A model generated the notes under the pieces. It was not told where the DNA came from. It did not search any database and saw nothing but the letters and a program-made list of their open reading frames with translations. Below, in pieces: positions 1 to 9,700 of a DNA stretch of 40,472 nucleotides (position 1 is its first letter; each line of letters starts with the position of its first letter). The translations under genes were made by a program, and so were the position numbers. The stretch covers positions 1 to 40,472 of the forward strand of contig JADHXR010000062.1 in the NCBI GenBank assembly GCA_016782865.1. Direction: 5' to 3'. The stretch is from Phycisphaerae bacterium. GTDB taxonomy: Bacteria; Planctomycetota; Phycisphaerae; Sedimentisphaerales; Anaerobacaceae.

Positions 1-79
1 GTAATCTGAAAACGATGGTGTGAAGGGTCATTATTCCTAATCAAACAAATGTGGTCCAGAGATAAGGAGTAGCGAAACG

Positions 80-589
80 ATGAAAAAAATGCGGATTCTC
101 ACAGGTATGATGGTGTTGGCGTTTGCCCTGGTCCCGGCAGGCTGCAACAGAAACGAGCGGGCAAGCCTCAAAGCCACCTTGGAACAAACCGAGATCGAGA
201 GAGACGACCTCAAGGCACAGGTGAACGCGGTGACAAAGGCTCGCGACCAGTTGCAGAAACAGGTCGATGAGCTTGGCGGCTCGCGCACACAGTTGCAGGA
301 GCAGCTTGCCGAACTGAGAAGCTCGCGCGAGGAACTGAGCAGCTCGCGCGAGGAACTGGAATCCCAGGTTGCGGGACTCACCAATTCGCGCGATGCGCTG
401 GAAAAGCAGGTCGCCGAACTGACGAACTCGCGCGACGCGGCTCTCGCCGAGGCAAAGAACGCCAAGGGTAGAATCGACGCGCTGGCGACCCAGTTGGACG
501 GCGAGACACAAAAGGTTCGCGTGCTGGAGGACCAGTTGAAGCTGGTGCAGACCGCCATTGCGGATCTCCAGAAGAAATTCTCGCTCTAA
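80..589 (+). CDS. Coiled-coil lipoprotein
   Basis: A 169-residue exported lipoprotein. The N-terminus has a short basic start, a hydrophobic stretch and a lipobox ending LVPAGC (Cys22), so the mature protein should be anchored to a membrane by a lipidated cysteine. Nearly all the rest (about residues 30-165) is predicted coiled coil, rich in E, Q, L and R. Within it is an imperfect 14-residue repeat starting with Ser-Arg (SRTQLQEQLAEL, SREELESQVAGL, SRDALEKQVAEL), with a 7-residue half unit (SREELSS) inserted, which suggests slippage by whole heptads. The start follows an AAGGAG ribosome site ten bases upstream. The role is unknown; a periplasmic tether or structural rod like Lpp-type proteins is possible by analogy only. 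It converges on the minus-strand gene next door. Confidence 0.85.
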   Translation: MKKMRILTGMMVLAFALVPAGCNRNERASLKATLEQTEIERDDLKAQVNAVTKARDQLQKQVDELGGSRTQLQEQLAELRSSREELSSSREELESQVAGLTNSRDALEKQVAELTNSRDAALAEAKNAKGRIDALATQLDGETQKVRVLEDQLKLVQTAIADLQKKFSL

Positions 590-636
590 CGGCTGTTTGG
601 CATACGGCCAACAAGATTGACCGTGTTGCACTTTGC

Positions 637-1611
637 TCAGTACGTTCCCGGCGTTCCCAATGTTCCCCACATACTGCTGGCGATCTGGAAGATCATCCAG
701 ATAAGCATGATGCTAATCAGGAGATACACGAAGCGAGGGAACCAGCGGGAGAACTCGCCGAACCAGAACTCCGCCTGTTCTGTATAGGTGTCTGCGAGGC
801 GTTTTGAAATGTCGTCAAGCTGGCCTGTTTCCTCGCCTACCTTCCACATCTCGATAAGTTCGAGGGGAAGCCTCGGCGAGAGTCGCTCGCCCATAGTCCC
901 GCCAGCCCTGACGCTCTCGACGGCAGGCCTAAACAGATCGCCCACGACGAGGTTGCCTGTTGCAGCGATCGACATCTCGACACAATCGGTGACGGGCACG
1001 CCCGCCTTGCAGAGCATGTGGAAGGACCAGCAGTATCGGCTGAGAGCGAGCCTGTACATAGCTCTACTCAAGACAGGGATGCGAAGGGCCAAACTGTCGA
1101 GCGCCCTGCGAAGAGGCCCCGTCTTGGGTGTGAAGCGAATTATCAAGACGATGACAGCGGCCGGCACAAGGAACAGCCCGAGAATTCCGACTACTTTTTG
1201 CAGATAAGAATTTACATCCCATCCGCCCAGTACGAAACCGGGAAGCGGGAAGACGAAGGCGGCAATGACAAGGACCAGCCCAGGCAGCATCAATCCCGAG
1301 AGCATCTTCTTGAACATCCGGTGAGATATCTCATGCCATTTGGACAGAAGCCCGATCAGGTCGGGAAGATTGCCGGACTTCTCGGCAACCTCGACGAGCA
1401 TCACGTCTACGGGGCCGAAAACCCTGGGATATTGAACCATCGTTTCGGCCAGGGGATTGCCTTGCGAGACACCCTCGGCCAAGGCGAGAAAGGCTTTTCG
1501 CATGCGCGGCTTCATGCCTGGGGTAACGGTATTGAGCGAGCGCAGCACGGGAACGCCGGCATCGAGCATTGCCGAAAGATTGTAGTAAGCTATGGCAAGG
1601 GCATCAGGCAT
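637..1611 (-). CDS. GspF/PilC-like type II secretion membrane protein
   Basis: A 324-residue integral membrane protein with two copies of the type II secretion F domain (about residues 1-125 and 190-315). The second copy carries typical family words such as LCKAGVPVTDCVEMS and WKVGEETGQLDD. Hydrophobic segments lie near residues 107-130, 140-160 and 293-315. In known systems GspF/PilC forms the inner-membrane platform that connects the assembly ATPase to the pseudopilus. This copy is shorter than the usual ~400 residues, lacking most of the N-terminal cytoplasmic part, and stands alone: no ATPase, pseudopilin or secretin gene is nearby. It could therefore be an orphan subunit of a dispersed system. 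I saw no clear promoter in the 250 bases upstream. Confidence 0.85.
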   Translation of the reverse strand: MPDALAIAYYNLSAMLDAGVPVLRSLNTVTPGMKPRMRKAFLALAEGVSQGNPLAETMVQYPRVFGPVDVMLVEVAEKSGNLPDLIGLLSKWHEISHRMFKKMLSGLMLPGLVLVIAAFVFPLPGFVLGGWDVNSYLQKVVGILGLFLVPAAVIVLIIRFTPKTGPLRRALDSLALRIPVLSRAMYRLALSRYCWSFHMLCKAGVPVTDCVEMSIAATGNLVVGDLFRPAVESVRAGGTMGERLSPRLPLELIEMWKVGEETGQLDDISKRLADTYTEQAEFWFGEFSRWFPRFVYLLISIMLIWMIFQIASSMWGTLGTPGTY

Positions 1612-1802
1612 TGTTGCTTCCTTTTGAGAGCTTCTGCAAAAAGCATATTCTCAACAGAGCCGACTTTGGACAACTGCAGAATAATCGAGTCGGATGGAAA
1701 TGTCAAACGGCACCCACGTATTTTAGTGACGCCAAGTTGCCCGGCCCGCATTTACCGGCGTGCTGTCAGAGGAAAAAAGACTGCCCAAACTGTCCAAATA
1801 CC

Positions 1803-1831
1803 TTGACCCTTCGAGGCTGATCTGGCATTCT
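1803..1831 (+). promoter_or_regulatory. Possible sigma-70-type promoter
   Basis: TTGACC (1803-1808) and CATTCT (1826-1831) are separated by 17 bases, a fair match to a -35/-10 pair. It points toward the start-less coiled-coil ORF and the AsmA-like gene. It is seen in the sequence only; Planctomycete promoters are not well defined, so this is weak. Confidence 0.3.
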
Positions 1832-1866
1832 GTCCGAATAGAAGAGAAGCTCGGCGCTGTGGCTGA

Positions 1867-2172
1867 GCAAGGATAACAGGAAATAAAGAGGTTATCGAAG
1901 CCACCGAGAAGATCAAGGACGCGATCGAGGAGATAACCCAATCGGATATTGAGCTGACGGAAAAGGGCAAGAAGATCGGCGAGGCGGAGGTTGAGTTGCA
2001 TGCCAAGGTCAAGGAGCAGTTGCTGGTGAGTATCAACAAGCTCCGGGAAGAACAGACGGCCCTGATCGACCGTTTCAATGCCGTGTTAGCAGCGATGAAG
2101 GCCAAAGGTGGAGAAATCGAGGAATACGAACAGATAGTAACGGGTGGAAGCCGGGAAAGGGCTGAGAAATGA
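1867..2172 (+). CDS. Short coiled-coil ORF without a normal start codon, coupled to the AsmA-like gene
   Basis: The frame is open from just after a TGA at 1864 to a TGA at 2170-2172. It encodes a charged helical sequence (for example VIEATEKIKDAIEEITQSD and KLREEQTALIDRFNAV) that looks coding rather than random. The stop overlaps the next gene's ATG (ATGA at 2169-2172), the usual sign of translational coupling. No ATG, and no GTG near the 5' end, is in frame. A TTG at 1996 with GGAGG five bases before it would give a 58-residue protein. Alternatively the 5' end is broken: a GTG at about 1859 in another frame runs into this region, which would fit a single frameshift. Function unknown; it may partner the membrane protein downstream. 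Confidence 0.55.
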   Translation, partial: ARITGNKEVIEATEKIKDAIEEITQSDIELTEKGKKIGEAEVELHAKVKEQLLVSINKLREEQTALIDRFNAVLAAMKAKGGEIEEYEQIVTGGSRERAEK

Positions 2173-3053
2173 AGAAGCTGCGCAAAATGTTGTCTATCGT
2201 ACTGTCGGCAACAGTGATTCTGATCGTCATTGCTGCCTTAGCGGTCAGGCTGTTTGCTAACAGCGCCCTCGGAGTGGCTATCGAATCGGCGGCAACCAAG
2301 GCGCTGAACGTTGGGGTCAGCGTAAGCGAAGTTGACCTCTCAATCCTGCGCGGCAGACTGGGCATCCGGAACCTCGTGATCAATAACCCTCCGGGATACC
2401 AGCATGATACACTTCTCGAACTCAGAGAAGGCCAGGTCACTGTGGAGGCCAGGTCTCTATTGAGTGACGTTGTCAACATGAAGGACATAACGCTCGACGG
2501 TGTGAACGTGGTCCTTGAGCAGAGAGGGATCTCCGGCAACAACCTTCAGGACATAATAAAGGAACTGCCTGCCAAGGAGAAACAAACATCCGGGCCTGCC
2601 GGCAAGAAACTCCATATAGACAGCCTCGAAGTCACCAACATAAAGGTAAATGTGAAATTGCTGCCCGTACCAGGCAAGATGGACACTCTCACCCTTAAAC
2701 TCGCTCCTATCAAGATGACCAATTTGGGCGGGCAAGACGATCTCGACACAATTGCTCTGTCCCGAAAGCTCCTGCTGGCGATCGCCGGAGGAATCGCCGA
2801 AAAGGGGGCCGGCCTGTTGCCCGACGAGATGCTGGGCTCGCTCGTATCCGAACTCGGCAAACTCGGTGCCCTGCCGGATATCCTGATGGAAACGGGCGGA
2901 AAGCTTCTGGAGGCCGGCACTGGTGTGGGAAAAGGCGCAACCGAAGCCGGCAAGAGTATTGGCGAAGGGGTCATCAAAGGCGCCGAGGATGTCGGCAAAG
3001 GCATTACCGAGGGCCTGAAGAGTCTGTTGAAAAAGAAAGAAAAGGAAGATTAG
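2169..3053 (+). CDS. AsmA/DUF748-like membrane-anchored protein
   Basis: A 294-residue protein with one N-terminal transmembrane segment (about residues 8-28). It then has the start of an AsmA-like/DUF748 fold: a motif running from VSVSEVDLSILRGRLGIRNL, then VINNPPGY, then VVNMKDITLDGVNVVLEQ. In better-known relatives this fold forms a beta-groove on the outer face of the inner membrane and is implicated in lipid transport or envelope assembly. The family is usually much longer, so this is a minimal form. The C-terminus (from about 240) is a glycine/lysine-rich repeat (GVGKGATEAGKSIGEGV) ending in KKKEKED, probably a flexible tail. Its start overlaps the stop of the coiled-coil ORF upstream. 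It ends 11 bases from the convergent dipeptidase gene. Confidence 0.75.
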   Translation: MKKLRKMLSIVLSATVILIVIAALAVRLFANSALGVAIESAATKALNVGVSVSEVDLSILRGRLGIRNLVINNPPGYQHDTLLELREGQVTVEARSLLSDVVNMKDITLDGVNVVLEQRGISGNNLQDIIKELPAKEKQTSGPAGKKLHIDSLEVTNIKVNVKLLPVPGKMDTLTLKLAPIKMTNLGGQDDLDTIALSRKLLLAIAGGIAEKGAGLLPDEMLGSLVSELGKLGALPDILMETGGKLLEAGTGVGKGATEAGKSIGEGVIKGAEDVGKGITEGLKSLLKKKEKED

Positions 3054-3064
3054 AAAATTCGCAG

Positions 3065-4300
3065 CTATTTGCCCGATCGCAACTTGCAGGCGATCCTTTC
3101 GGCCTCGGACCATACCCTCAAGAAATTCTCGGAGCATATCTTGCCGATATCTCGCTCGCTGTATCCTTTCTTCAGGAGTTCGCCGATCAGATTAGGGTAG
3201 CATGAGACGTCCTTCAGACCATTGGGTAGATGGTCGCCGACACCGTCGAAATCGGACCCCAGGCCCACATGATCAATTCCGACCAGCTTCACCGCATGAT
3301 CGATATGCGCGGCGACATCGGCAACGTCGGCGTCGCCTATCGGGTTCTCTTTCAGAAATTCTCTGGTATACTTCTCTTTCTCATCACCTGTCAGCTTATT
3401 GGCCTCTGCATATTCATCTATGTGCTTCTTTCGGTTCGCTGATACCTTGTTCACCTGACCGTTGACAAACATCGAGCCGAAAGTTATCTGAATCACGCCG
3501 CCCTTTTCGGCCAGGAGCTTTATCATCTCGTCATCCATATTGCGTTCCCACTCGGGGGTGAAATGCCGACAAGACGAATGTGTCGCCACTGCGGGCGCCT
3601 TTGAAAGCTCCATGATCTGATAGAATGTCTTGTCACAGACATGTGAAACATCCACGATCATTCCGAGACGATTCATTTCAGCTACAACTTCTCTGCCGAA
3701 GGGGCTTAACCCGTTCCATTTTCGTACTTCGTCAAAAGACGAATCGCAAATATGATTGCTCTTGGAATGCGCGAGTGTGATGTAGCGAATGCCGCGATCG
3801 TAGAAGTGTTTCACGTTGGCAAGATTGCCTTCGAGCGGCGCGCCGTTTTCCATTCCCACGGCCAGAGATATTCTATCGGCGCCGAACTGACCTTTTACAT
3901 CTGCGACCGACCACGTCATAACAAATTTATCGGGCCAATCCCGGGCAAAACCTTCCACCATGTCAATCCCCTCATTGGCGAAAGCAAAAGCGCCGCCCTT
4001 CTCCTCGTATTCGGCAGGAATATAGACGGCCATAAATACCGCATCAAGCCCCCCTTCTCTCGCCCTCGGGTAGTCGAAATTGCCCCCTTCGGTCCTCTTT
4101 GAAATGTCCTCCATCTTCTTCTTGAGACGATAGGGAACATCCTGGTGCGTGTCGATGATAAGATACTTCCGGGCCAATTCATTCGCTTTCATTCTCAAAT
4201 CCGCCTCTGCCGCCAACATGCACGGCTGCCAACAGCAAACAAGAAGTAGTGCCTGCAACAGAATAACAACTCTCGACGAAATCTTCATATGACGGCTCAT
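3065..4300 (-). CDS. Membrane dipeptidase (peptidase family M19), secreted
   Basis: A 411-residue zinc dipeptidase of the renal-dipeptidase family, which cleaves dipeptides and sometimes D-amino-acid peptides. An N-terminal signal sequence is visible (hydrophobic residues about 9-30, ending MLAAEA). Metal ligands typical of the family can be placed: His52 and Asp54 in IDTHQD, Glu151 in GMENG, His220 in VDVSH and His241 in ATHSS, plus GLGSDFDG near the C-terminus. The start overlaps the stop of the C69 dipeptidase gene upstream (ATGA, 4297-4300), so the two are probably cotranscribed and translationally coupled. A second ATG four codons in (MKISSRV) is an alternative start. The pair suggests extracytoplasmic peptide salvage. 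Confidence 0.92.
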   Translation of the reverse strand: MSRHMKISSRVVILLQALLLVCCWQPCMLAAEADLRMKANELARKYLIIDTHQDVPYRLKKKMEDISKRTEGGNFDYPRAREGGLDAVFMAVYIPAEYEEKGGAFAFANEGIDMVEGFARDWPDKFVMTWSVADVKGQFGADRISLAVGMENGAPLEGNLANVKHFYDRGIRYITLAHSKSNHICDSSFDEVRKWNGLSPFGREVVAEMNRLGMIVDVSHVCDKTFYQIMELSKAPAVATHSSCRHFTPEWERNMDDEMIKLLAEKGGVIQITFGSMFVNGQVNKVSANRKKHIDEYAEANKLTGDEKEKYTREFLKENPIGDADVADVAAHIDHAVKLVGIDHVGLGSDFDGVGDHLPNGLKDVSCYPNLIGELLKKGYSERDIGKICSENFLRVWSEAERIACKLRSGK

Positions 4301-5760
4301 TCGGTGTCTGCCATATCACTGATGATCCTCTCCATGGTTTCAAGAGAAGACAGATAGATTCCATGAGAGAAGTTGGTCAGTAACTGTGCCGCTGCCGTCT
4401 TGTCTTCGGCGTACGACCGACAGGCAGCTTTTTCAAATGGCTTCTGCGCAGCAAAGGCACGCTTCTCGATCTGCTCGGCGCGAACTCTCACTCGGTCAAC
4501 CACATCCGCCGAAGCGCCTTCGACCTTGTCACGGAAGTTGGAGAACGTCCAGAAGGCCTCTCGCGGATCAGCCTTGAACGGCGGACTCACCTTGTCCGAG
4601 AAAAAATCCATTGACGGTCTCTTCGATATCGAGCGATACCCCGGGGGGAAATCGGAAATGCCAAAGTGAAAAGGAATGTAAACGGAAGTGCGAGGCGGAG
4701 CAAGAGTGGCCCAATACACTATGCCGATATCACGAGGCATCCCCCTGCGCAACTGGGCGACGAAGCTCGTTTGTGTGGCGCCACTGCAAATACTGCAGAT
4801 GCCTTCTTCAGGACCAACCGAAGGATTGCTTTGCTTGCCATTGTTGTCGTGGCGCAGAACCTGCATAAGCGCTGCTACACTTGCTTTGCATCGCGGCACA
4901 ACGGAACAGGGCAGCTCGGCGCCGGTCCCAATCGGCTCGGCGGTGATATAGTTCAGGCCGCTCCGCTGTCTGTTAAGATTGGACGGATGGACAGCCGACC
5001 CCGGATTCGCATAGACGGCGGCGAAATCAAACGGCCCATCCTCTTGCCGATCATACCAACCCCTTGCTTTGGCGTATTCGACGATATCATCGCAAGCCAG
5101 GACATTCTTGCTGTCGGAAATATCGACCTCGCGAACGGTATACGTGTTCGCCACCATTGCCACCTCGTCGTCGGCTACTCGCTTGGCCAGCCAGTGCTTG
5201 CCGTTGACAACACAGAAAAGCCATCCTTCGTCGGGATCACAGATAATGTACGTCCGGCCCGAGTCAATGTAGCCGAATCGCTCAACCAGCTTGCCGGCCA
5301 GCAAGACGCCTTCACGCGAGGTCCGCGCCCGCTGGGCCACCAGGGCCCGCAGCATGTATCCTATGCCGCCGTCGGTGATTTCGGGCTCGTCCTCTCGGGA
5401 GGGACAATTGTCCGAAGTGACGCTGACGCCCCACTCATTGATATAACTGTCGGAGAAAAGCATGCCGGGCATTTCCGACCAGATGTAGGCCCAGGTTTGC
5501 GGGACCTGATCCAATTGACCGCCGTTGCGCAGCGTAACTTTGCCGCCGGGCGAGTACTTTTTGCGCGGGACCTTGTGATGGTTCACAACCTGAGGCGCGC
5601 CGTCGTCCTCGTTGTGTGCGACGATCACGTGTCCGTCGACCGACGCCCCTTTGCCGACAACAATGGAAAAACAAGCATCACATGTTGCCGCTGGCCCAAA
5701 AACCAGCACTGGCACAGCGAACAGCACAAACACCCTCGTGAGAAATCTCCTTGCTACCAT
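4297..5760 (-). CDS. Secreted dipeptidase, peptidase family C69
   Basis: A 487-residue N-terminal-nucleophile hydrolase of family C69 (PepD-like dipeptidases). The signal sequence (residues about 5-26) leads to a CDACFSIVVGK motif. In this family the nucleophilic Cys becomes the first residue after processing, and Cys30 (CFSIVVGKGAS) is the best candidate. Other family features are VAHNEDDG, WGVSVTSDNC and CDPDEGWLFCVVNGKHW. It is the first gene of an operon with the M19 dipeptidase, whose ATG overlaps this stop. A promoter candidate lies about 105 bases upstream. C69 and M19 have overlapping dipeptide specificity, so the pair probably finishes peptide degradation outside the cytoplasm. Length is normal for the family. 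Confidence 0.9.
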   Translation of the reverse strand: MVARRFLTRVFVLFAVPVLVFGPAATCDACFSIVVGKGASVDGHVIVAHNEDDGAPQVVNHHKVPRKKYSPGGKVTLRNGGQLDQVPQTWAYIWSEMPGMLFSDSYINEWGVSVTSDNCPSREDEPEITDGGIGYMLRALVAQRARTSREGVLLAGKLVERFGYIDSGRTYIICDPDEGWLFCVVNGKHWLAKRVADDEVAMVANTYTVREVDISDSKNVLACDDIVEYAKARGWYDRQEDGPFDFAAVYANPGSAVHPSNLNRQRSGLNYITAEPIGTGAELPCSVVPRCKASVAALMQVLRHDNNGKQSNPSVGPEEGICSICSGATQTSFVAQLRRGMPRDIGIVYWATLAPPRTSVYIPFHFGISDFPPGYRSISKRPSMDFFSDKVSPPFKADPREAFWTFSNFRDKVEGASADVVDRVRVRAEQIEKRAFAAQKPFEKAACRSYAEDKTAAAQLLTNFSHGIYLSSLETMERIISDMADTE

Positions 5761-5865
5761 ATCAATTCTCCCCAGCCCAATCGGTCAACACAAAATCCCA
5801 AGGCATAATTGCGCCTTGACAATTTCAGCGGTACTATCGATCATACGAGTCTCAAGTTCTATCGT

Positions 5866-5894
5866 ATGGTAATAAAGAAGATCGCAAAAGTCAA
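5866..5894 (-). promoter_or_regulatory. Possible promoter of the C69-M19 dipeptidase operon
   Basis: On the minus strand TTGACT (5894-5889) and TACCAT (5871-5866) are spaced by 17 bases. Transcription would start near 5858, giving a leader of about 100 bases before the C69 start. Pattern match only. Confidence 0.4.
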
Positions 5895-5936
5895 GGAATC
5901 CACGAATTCCGGATAAAGCTTGCTAAGGAATGACTC

Positions 5937-6710
5937 ATGAGAAGAGTACTTGTAATATTGTGGTTTGCTGTCTTTATAGCGGCGACCGGGTGCCAAAACC
6001 AGCACAGCGCCTCGGCGCCCGTGATAGGCATTACGAGTGTCTACAAAACCGATGAGGACACGGGCAAAGAACAAGCGTTTGTCAATTTCGCGTACGTCCG
6101 GGCGGTGGCGGAAAACGGCGGCGCCCCGGTGATATTGCCGACCGTTGATAGTGAGGTAATCCTGCAGCGATATCTTGAGGAGCTGGACGGTCTGGTCCTT
6201 GTGGGTGGCGCCGATATTCCCCCTTCGGCCTACGGGGAGCAGCCGCACGAAACGGTCGTACCGCTGACCTCGCAGCGATACGACTTCGAACGTAAATTGA
6301 TTGCCAAGTGGCTTCAAGGCGGCAAACCCATGCTGGGGGTCTGCCTGGGGATGCAGTTTACAAACGTCGTCGCCGGAGGGGCGATGATCCAGGATATTCC
6401 CTCTCAGGTTGGCGCCAAGGTCGGTCACCGCGGATATCACGAGGTTCACATCGAGCCCGACAGTTCTTTGGCGAAAATCCTCGGCGCCGAGAAGGCGTCG
6501 GTCTGGTCGAACCATCACCAGGCCGTCAGAGACATAGGCAACGGCCTGAGAATCATCGCTCACAGCGAAGATGGCATCGTCGAAGCCCTCGAACGAATCG
6601 ACGGCGGCTTCGGTCTGTTCGTGCAGTGGCACCCCGAGCAGATGGACGACAAACAGCACCGCAACGCGATTTACGGTGCGCTCGTCAAGGCATCAGCGGC
6701 GCACAAGTGA
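5937..6710 (+). CDS. Gamma-glutamyl-gamma-aminobutyrate hydrolase-type (peptidase C26) lipoprotein
   Basis: A 257-residue class I glutamine-amidotransferase-like hydrolase of the PuuD/C26 type. The core shows the catalytic nucleophile elbow GVCLGMQ (Cys136) and the His-Glu pair WHPEQ (His232, Glu234), plus GLVLVGGADIPPSAYGE, typical of this family. Such enzymes hydrolyse gamma-glutamyl amide bonds. Unusually, the N-terminus is a lipoprotein signal ending IAATGC (Cys19), which predicts an extracytoplasmic, membrane-anchored enzyme; PuuD itself is cytoplasmic. The ribosome site AAGGA lies seven bases before the ATG. It is divergent from the dipeptidase operon and its 3' end overlaps the convergent PQQ-propeller gene by 18 bases. 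Confidence 0.88.
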   Translation: MRRVLVILWFAVFIAATGCQNQHSASAPVIGITSVYKTDEDTGKEQAFVNFAYVRAVAENGGAPVILPTVDSEVILQRYLEELDGLVLVGGADIPPSAYGEQPHETVVPLTSQRYDFERKLIAKWLQGGKPMLGVCLGMQFTNVVAGGAMIQDIPSQVGAKVGHRGYHEVHIEPDSSLAKILGAEKASVWSNHHQAVRDIGNGLRIIAHSEDGIVEALERIDGGFGLFVQWHPEQMDDKQHRNAIYGALVKASAAHK

Positions 6711-9700
6711 AACCGTCGAGAGGATCTCGACGCCAGAAAGAATCGGCATGTGGGAGGCCTGCGCAGTTCCGTCATTGCTCGGCACCAATTCGATTTCCAG
6801 ATTGCGAGTGACTCGAATGCCCGGGAATTCTTTTACGACCGCCTTGTGCGAACCCCCTGCTTCTTTCGGTAAATCGAAGCCCGCGAGGACCGTTTTGCCC
6901 TGGAGCTTGATGTCGAAGACCCGGCTGCCAGCTTGCTCGTTTTCCAGCTCGGCGAAATAAAGCCTGACGGTGTAATCGGCGGGTTCATCACCCTCGCCCA
7001 AGACCGGCACGGTGCATCGCTTGAGACCACGACCGCAGGAGCTGAAAATCCATGAGTCTTTGGCCCCGGCTACCGGCTCGGTCTCGCTGTTTTGCCTGAA
7101 GTATCCGCCGCCTTCGAAGAATTCCGTTTGCAGCCGGAATGAAAACCCCATCGCTTCTCGGTCCGCAGGTAGTCCCGGCCGGGGATATCCGAACCACATC
7201 TCGCCGTCGCTGGCGCGTCTGTCGCCGGGGGCGCCCAGGTTGACGGCAAGACGCTTAACCGGGAGACTTGTCGGCCCGGCGCTGTAGATCCCCCACCGCA
7301 CGTGATCCGCTCGAGGCTCGAGAGCGAGCGAACAGATAATAGGATGCAGGCAAATACAGCCGGCACTCGCTTCCGGCACGAGGGCAAGTCCGTCGGCAGC
7401 GATAGCATTGATCCAGCATCCGAGCCGCTGGCCGGAGAAATGCCGGATGCCGCTATCATCGATCAGATCGTAGTAGGAGGTGTCACCCGAACGCATCAAG
7501 AGCATCTGGGGGGACGCCGAAATCGCACCGCAGTGATGGCCAGGCCTGAAGAACTGCCACACCGTCTCGGTGCCGCTGACAGGGTGACGCCGTGTCAGTT
7601 GCCTGCCCGTCTTGAGGTCATACCCCCAGGGTTCGGCAATCACCCTATCACCGACAATCACGGGCCGGTGGCGGTAATCGGCGTCCCGCGCCCACAGCAC
7701 CTCGCCGCTCTTGGCCGAAAGCGCCACCAGGCGCCTCTGTGAAAATTCACCCGCGAGGAATTGCCGCCAATAGTGGCCGTTAGCATTGGCGCCGCCGAGA
7801 ACAATCACACCCTCGCGATACATCAACGTAAGCTCGCCGCCGCCGATCCCGATCTGGCTGCAATCGGTCACGTCTACCGCCTGGCTCCAGAGCTTGCCTC
7901 CGGTCCGCGCATCCAGAGCAACGACCCGACGGACATCGAGCTTCTTCTGCTTCTGTTCGGCCTTCTCCGCCTGCTCGCCGCTGAGGCTTCTAAAGAATGA
8001 CTTGTCCAGTTTCAGCAGCGCCTGGCGCTCATCAGGAGACAGGGAGCTATCGACGAAGAATAGCCAGCCGTCGCCGAGGGCGATCGTCAGGTTTATGATG
8101 TTCTTGCCCTGACAAGTCCACAGCGTCTTGGCGTCTTGAGTGTCAATCGCAAGGACGCAACTGGATACCCCCGTAGTCGTCAATGTGCTGCCGTAGAGAA
8201 TGCCGTCAACGTAAGCGAGGTATCCCCACTTCGATCCGGCGGGAGCATTGTAAGTCGCCCGAGTCTCGCCCGTCTCGGCGTCGAGCCTCAGGCACTTGCT
8301 TGCGACTGCGACAAATATGCTGTCCTGCGACGCCGCCAAGTTGCCGCACTCACTCCTCTTGAGCCGGGTGCGCATCGCGCCGGGGATTTCGCGTTTCCAC
8401 AATTCCATGCCGTTGTAGGAATCGTGCGCCATGACGTTGTTTTCACCCTGGATGAAGAGCTTGCCGTTAACCGCAAGCGGCGCGGCGGCGGCGTTGTGAC
8501 GATTGACCATCGGCGCCGGTCCCGGCGCGCCAAACCACAACAAGCCAAGCGGACCGCCGAGAAGCTGATCGTCGCTACAAGCCGTATTGCCGGGCTCGGC
8601 GTACTGGTGGGTCCATGAACCGGCGCCCGACAGCGCCCCGCGTTTCAACGTGGCCCAGACTCCGTTCGTCTGACTGATCCGGCATTGGCCCAATTGTGAG
8701 CCTGCGAGCCAGCCGGTGAGTTTCTCAGATGTCACAGCCCTGGCCTTCGCCGGAGCGTTCGCGGGCACACCGAGACAGATCGAACCGCCCCAGGGTTTTA
8801 CATGCCGAGCAAGTTCGCCGGCATCGCCCGGGATTTTCCCCGTCACCAGCAGACTGTCGGAGACGATAAGATTGGCGAAGTAATTGGAGTACGCAAGTTC
8901 GGAAATGTCACCCTGTTCGATAATCACGCGCTCGCCGTACAGCCCCGCTGCATCGAGCGCCAGTCTCGCCGCCAGAGCCTTCTCGGGATCGGACTCGACT
9001 GCGATAATGGTCAGCTCCGTGCGCAGCGCCAGCTCCCTCGCCAGTCGTCCGCGTTCGGCGCCGAGGATGAGACAATAGCCTTTCTTGACGCCTGTCTCCA
9101 TCAGGATCGCTTCTGCGGCGGCTTCATACGCACTCGTCAGATCGTCCTTCGGATAAGGATCGACAACCGGACGAACCAGCGGATTTCTCTCTTTGGCAAT
9201 CTTTACCGATGCAAAGCAGTAGATCCTGCCCTTGTCTGTGCTGACGTAGAGACGCCCGTTGGCCAGAGCCAGGCCGCGCGCCAGACCTTCGACCTTCGTG
9301 CTCCAGACCATCTCGCCGCTGTTTCGATTGAAAACGCTGACCTTGTCTTTGCCGCCGGCGATTACCATATTCCCGCTCAATATCAACTCGGCGTCGCAGT
9401 CACTACGGACGCGCCAGGGCACCGTAGGCGCAATTTTCTCCTTGCGATGCCGGTCCAGTTCCTCGCGCGACGTCTTCAGGTCCTGCTCGAGTTTCTCGCG
9501 CTTGCCTGCGGCAGCACTCCTGACCTGGCTCGTAAGCGACTTGATCCTGTACTCGAGCGAATTTCGCCGTCCGCTTGCCTTTGCGTAGGCGGTTCGATCC
9601 ATCGCCACAAGCTCGCGGCCGGTCGCCATGTAGGCCATGTCCCCCGCCACCGCGAGACGCCTGCCCGGGAACCAGGCAAAACCCGTCCGGCCGGTCCTCT

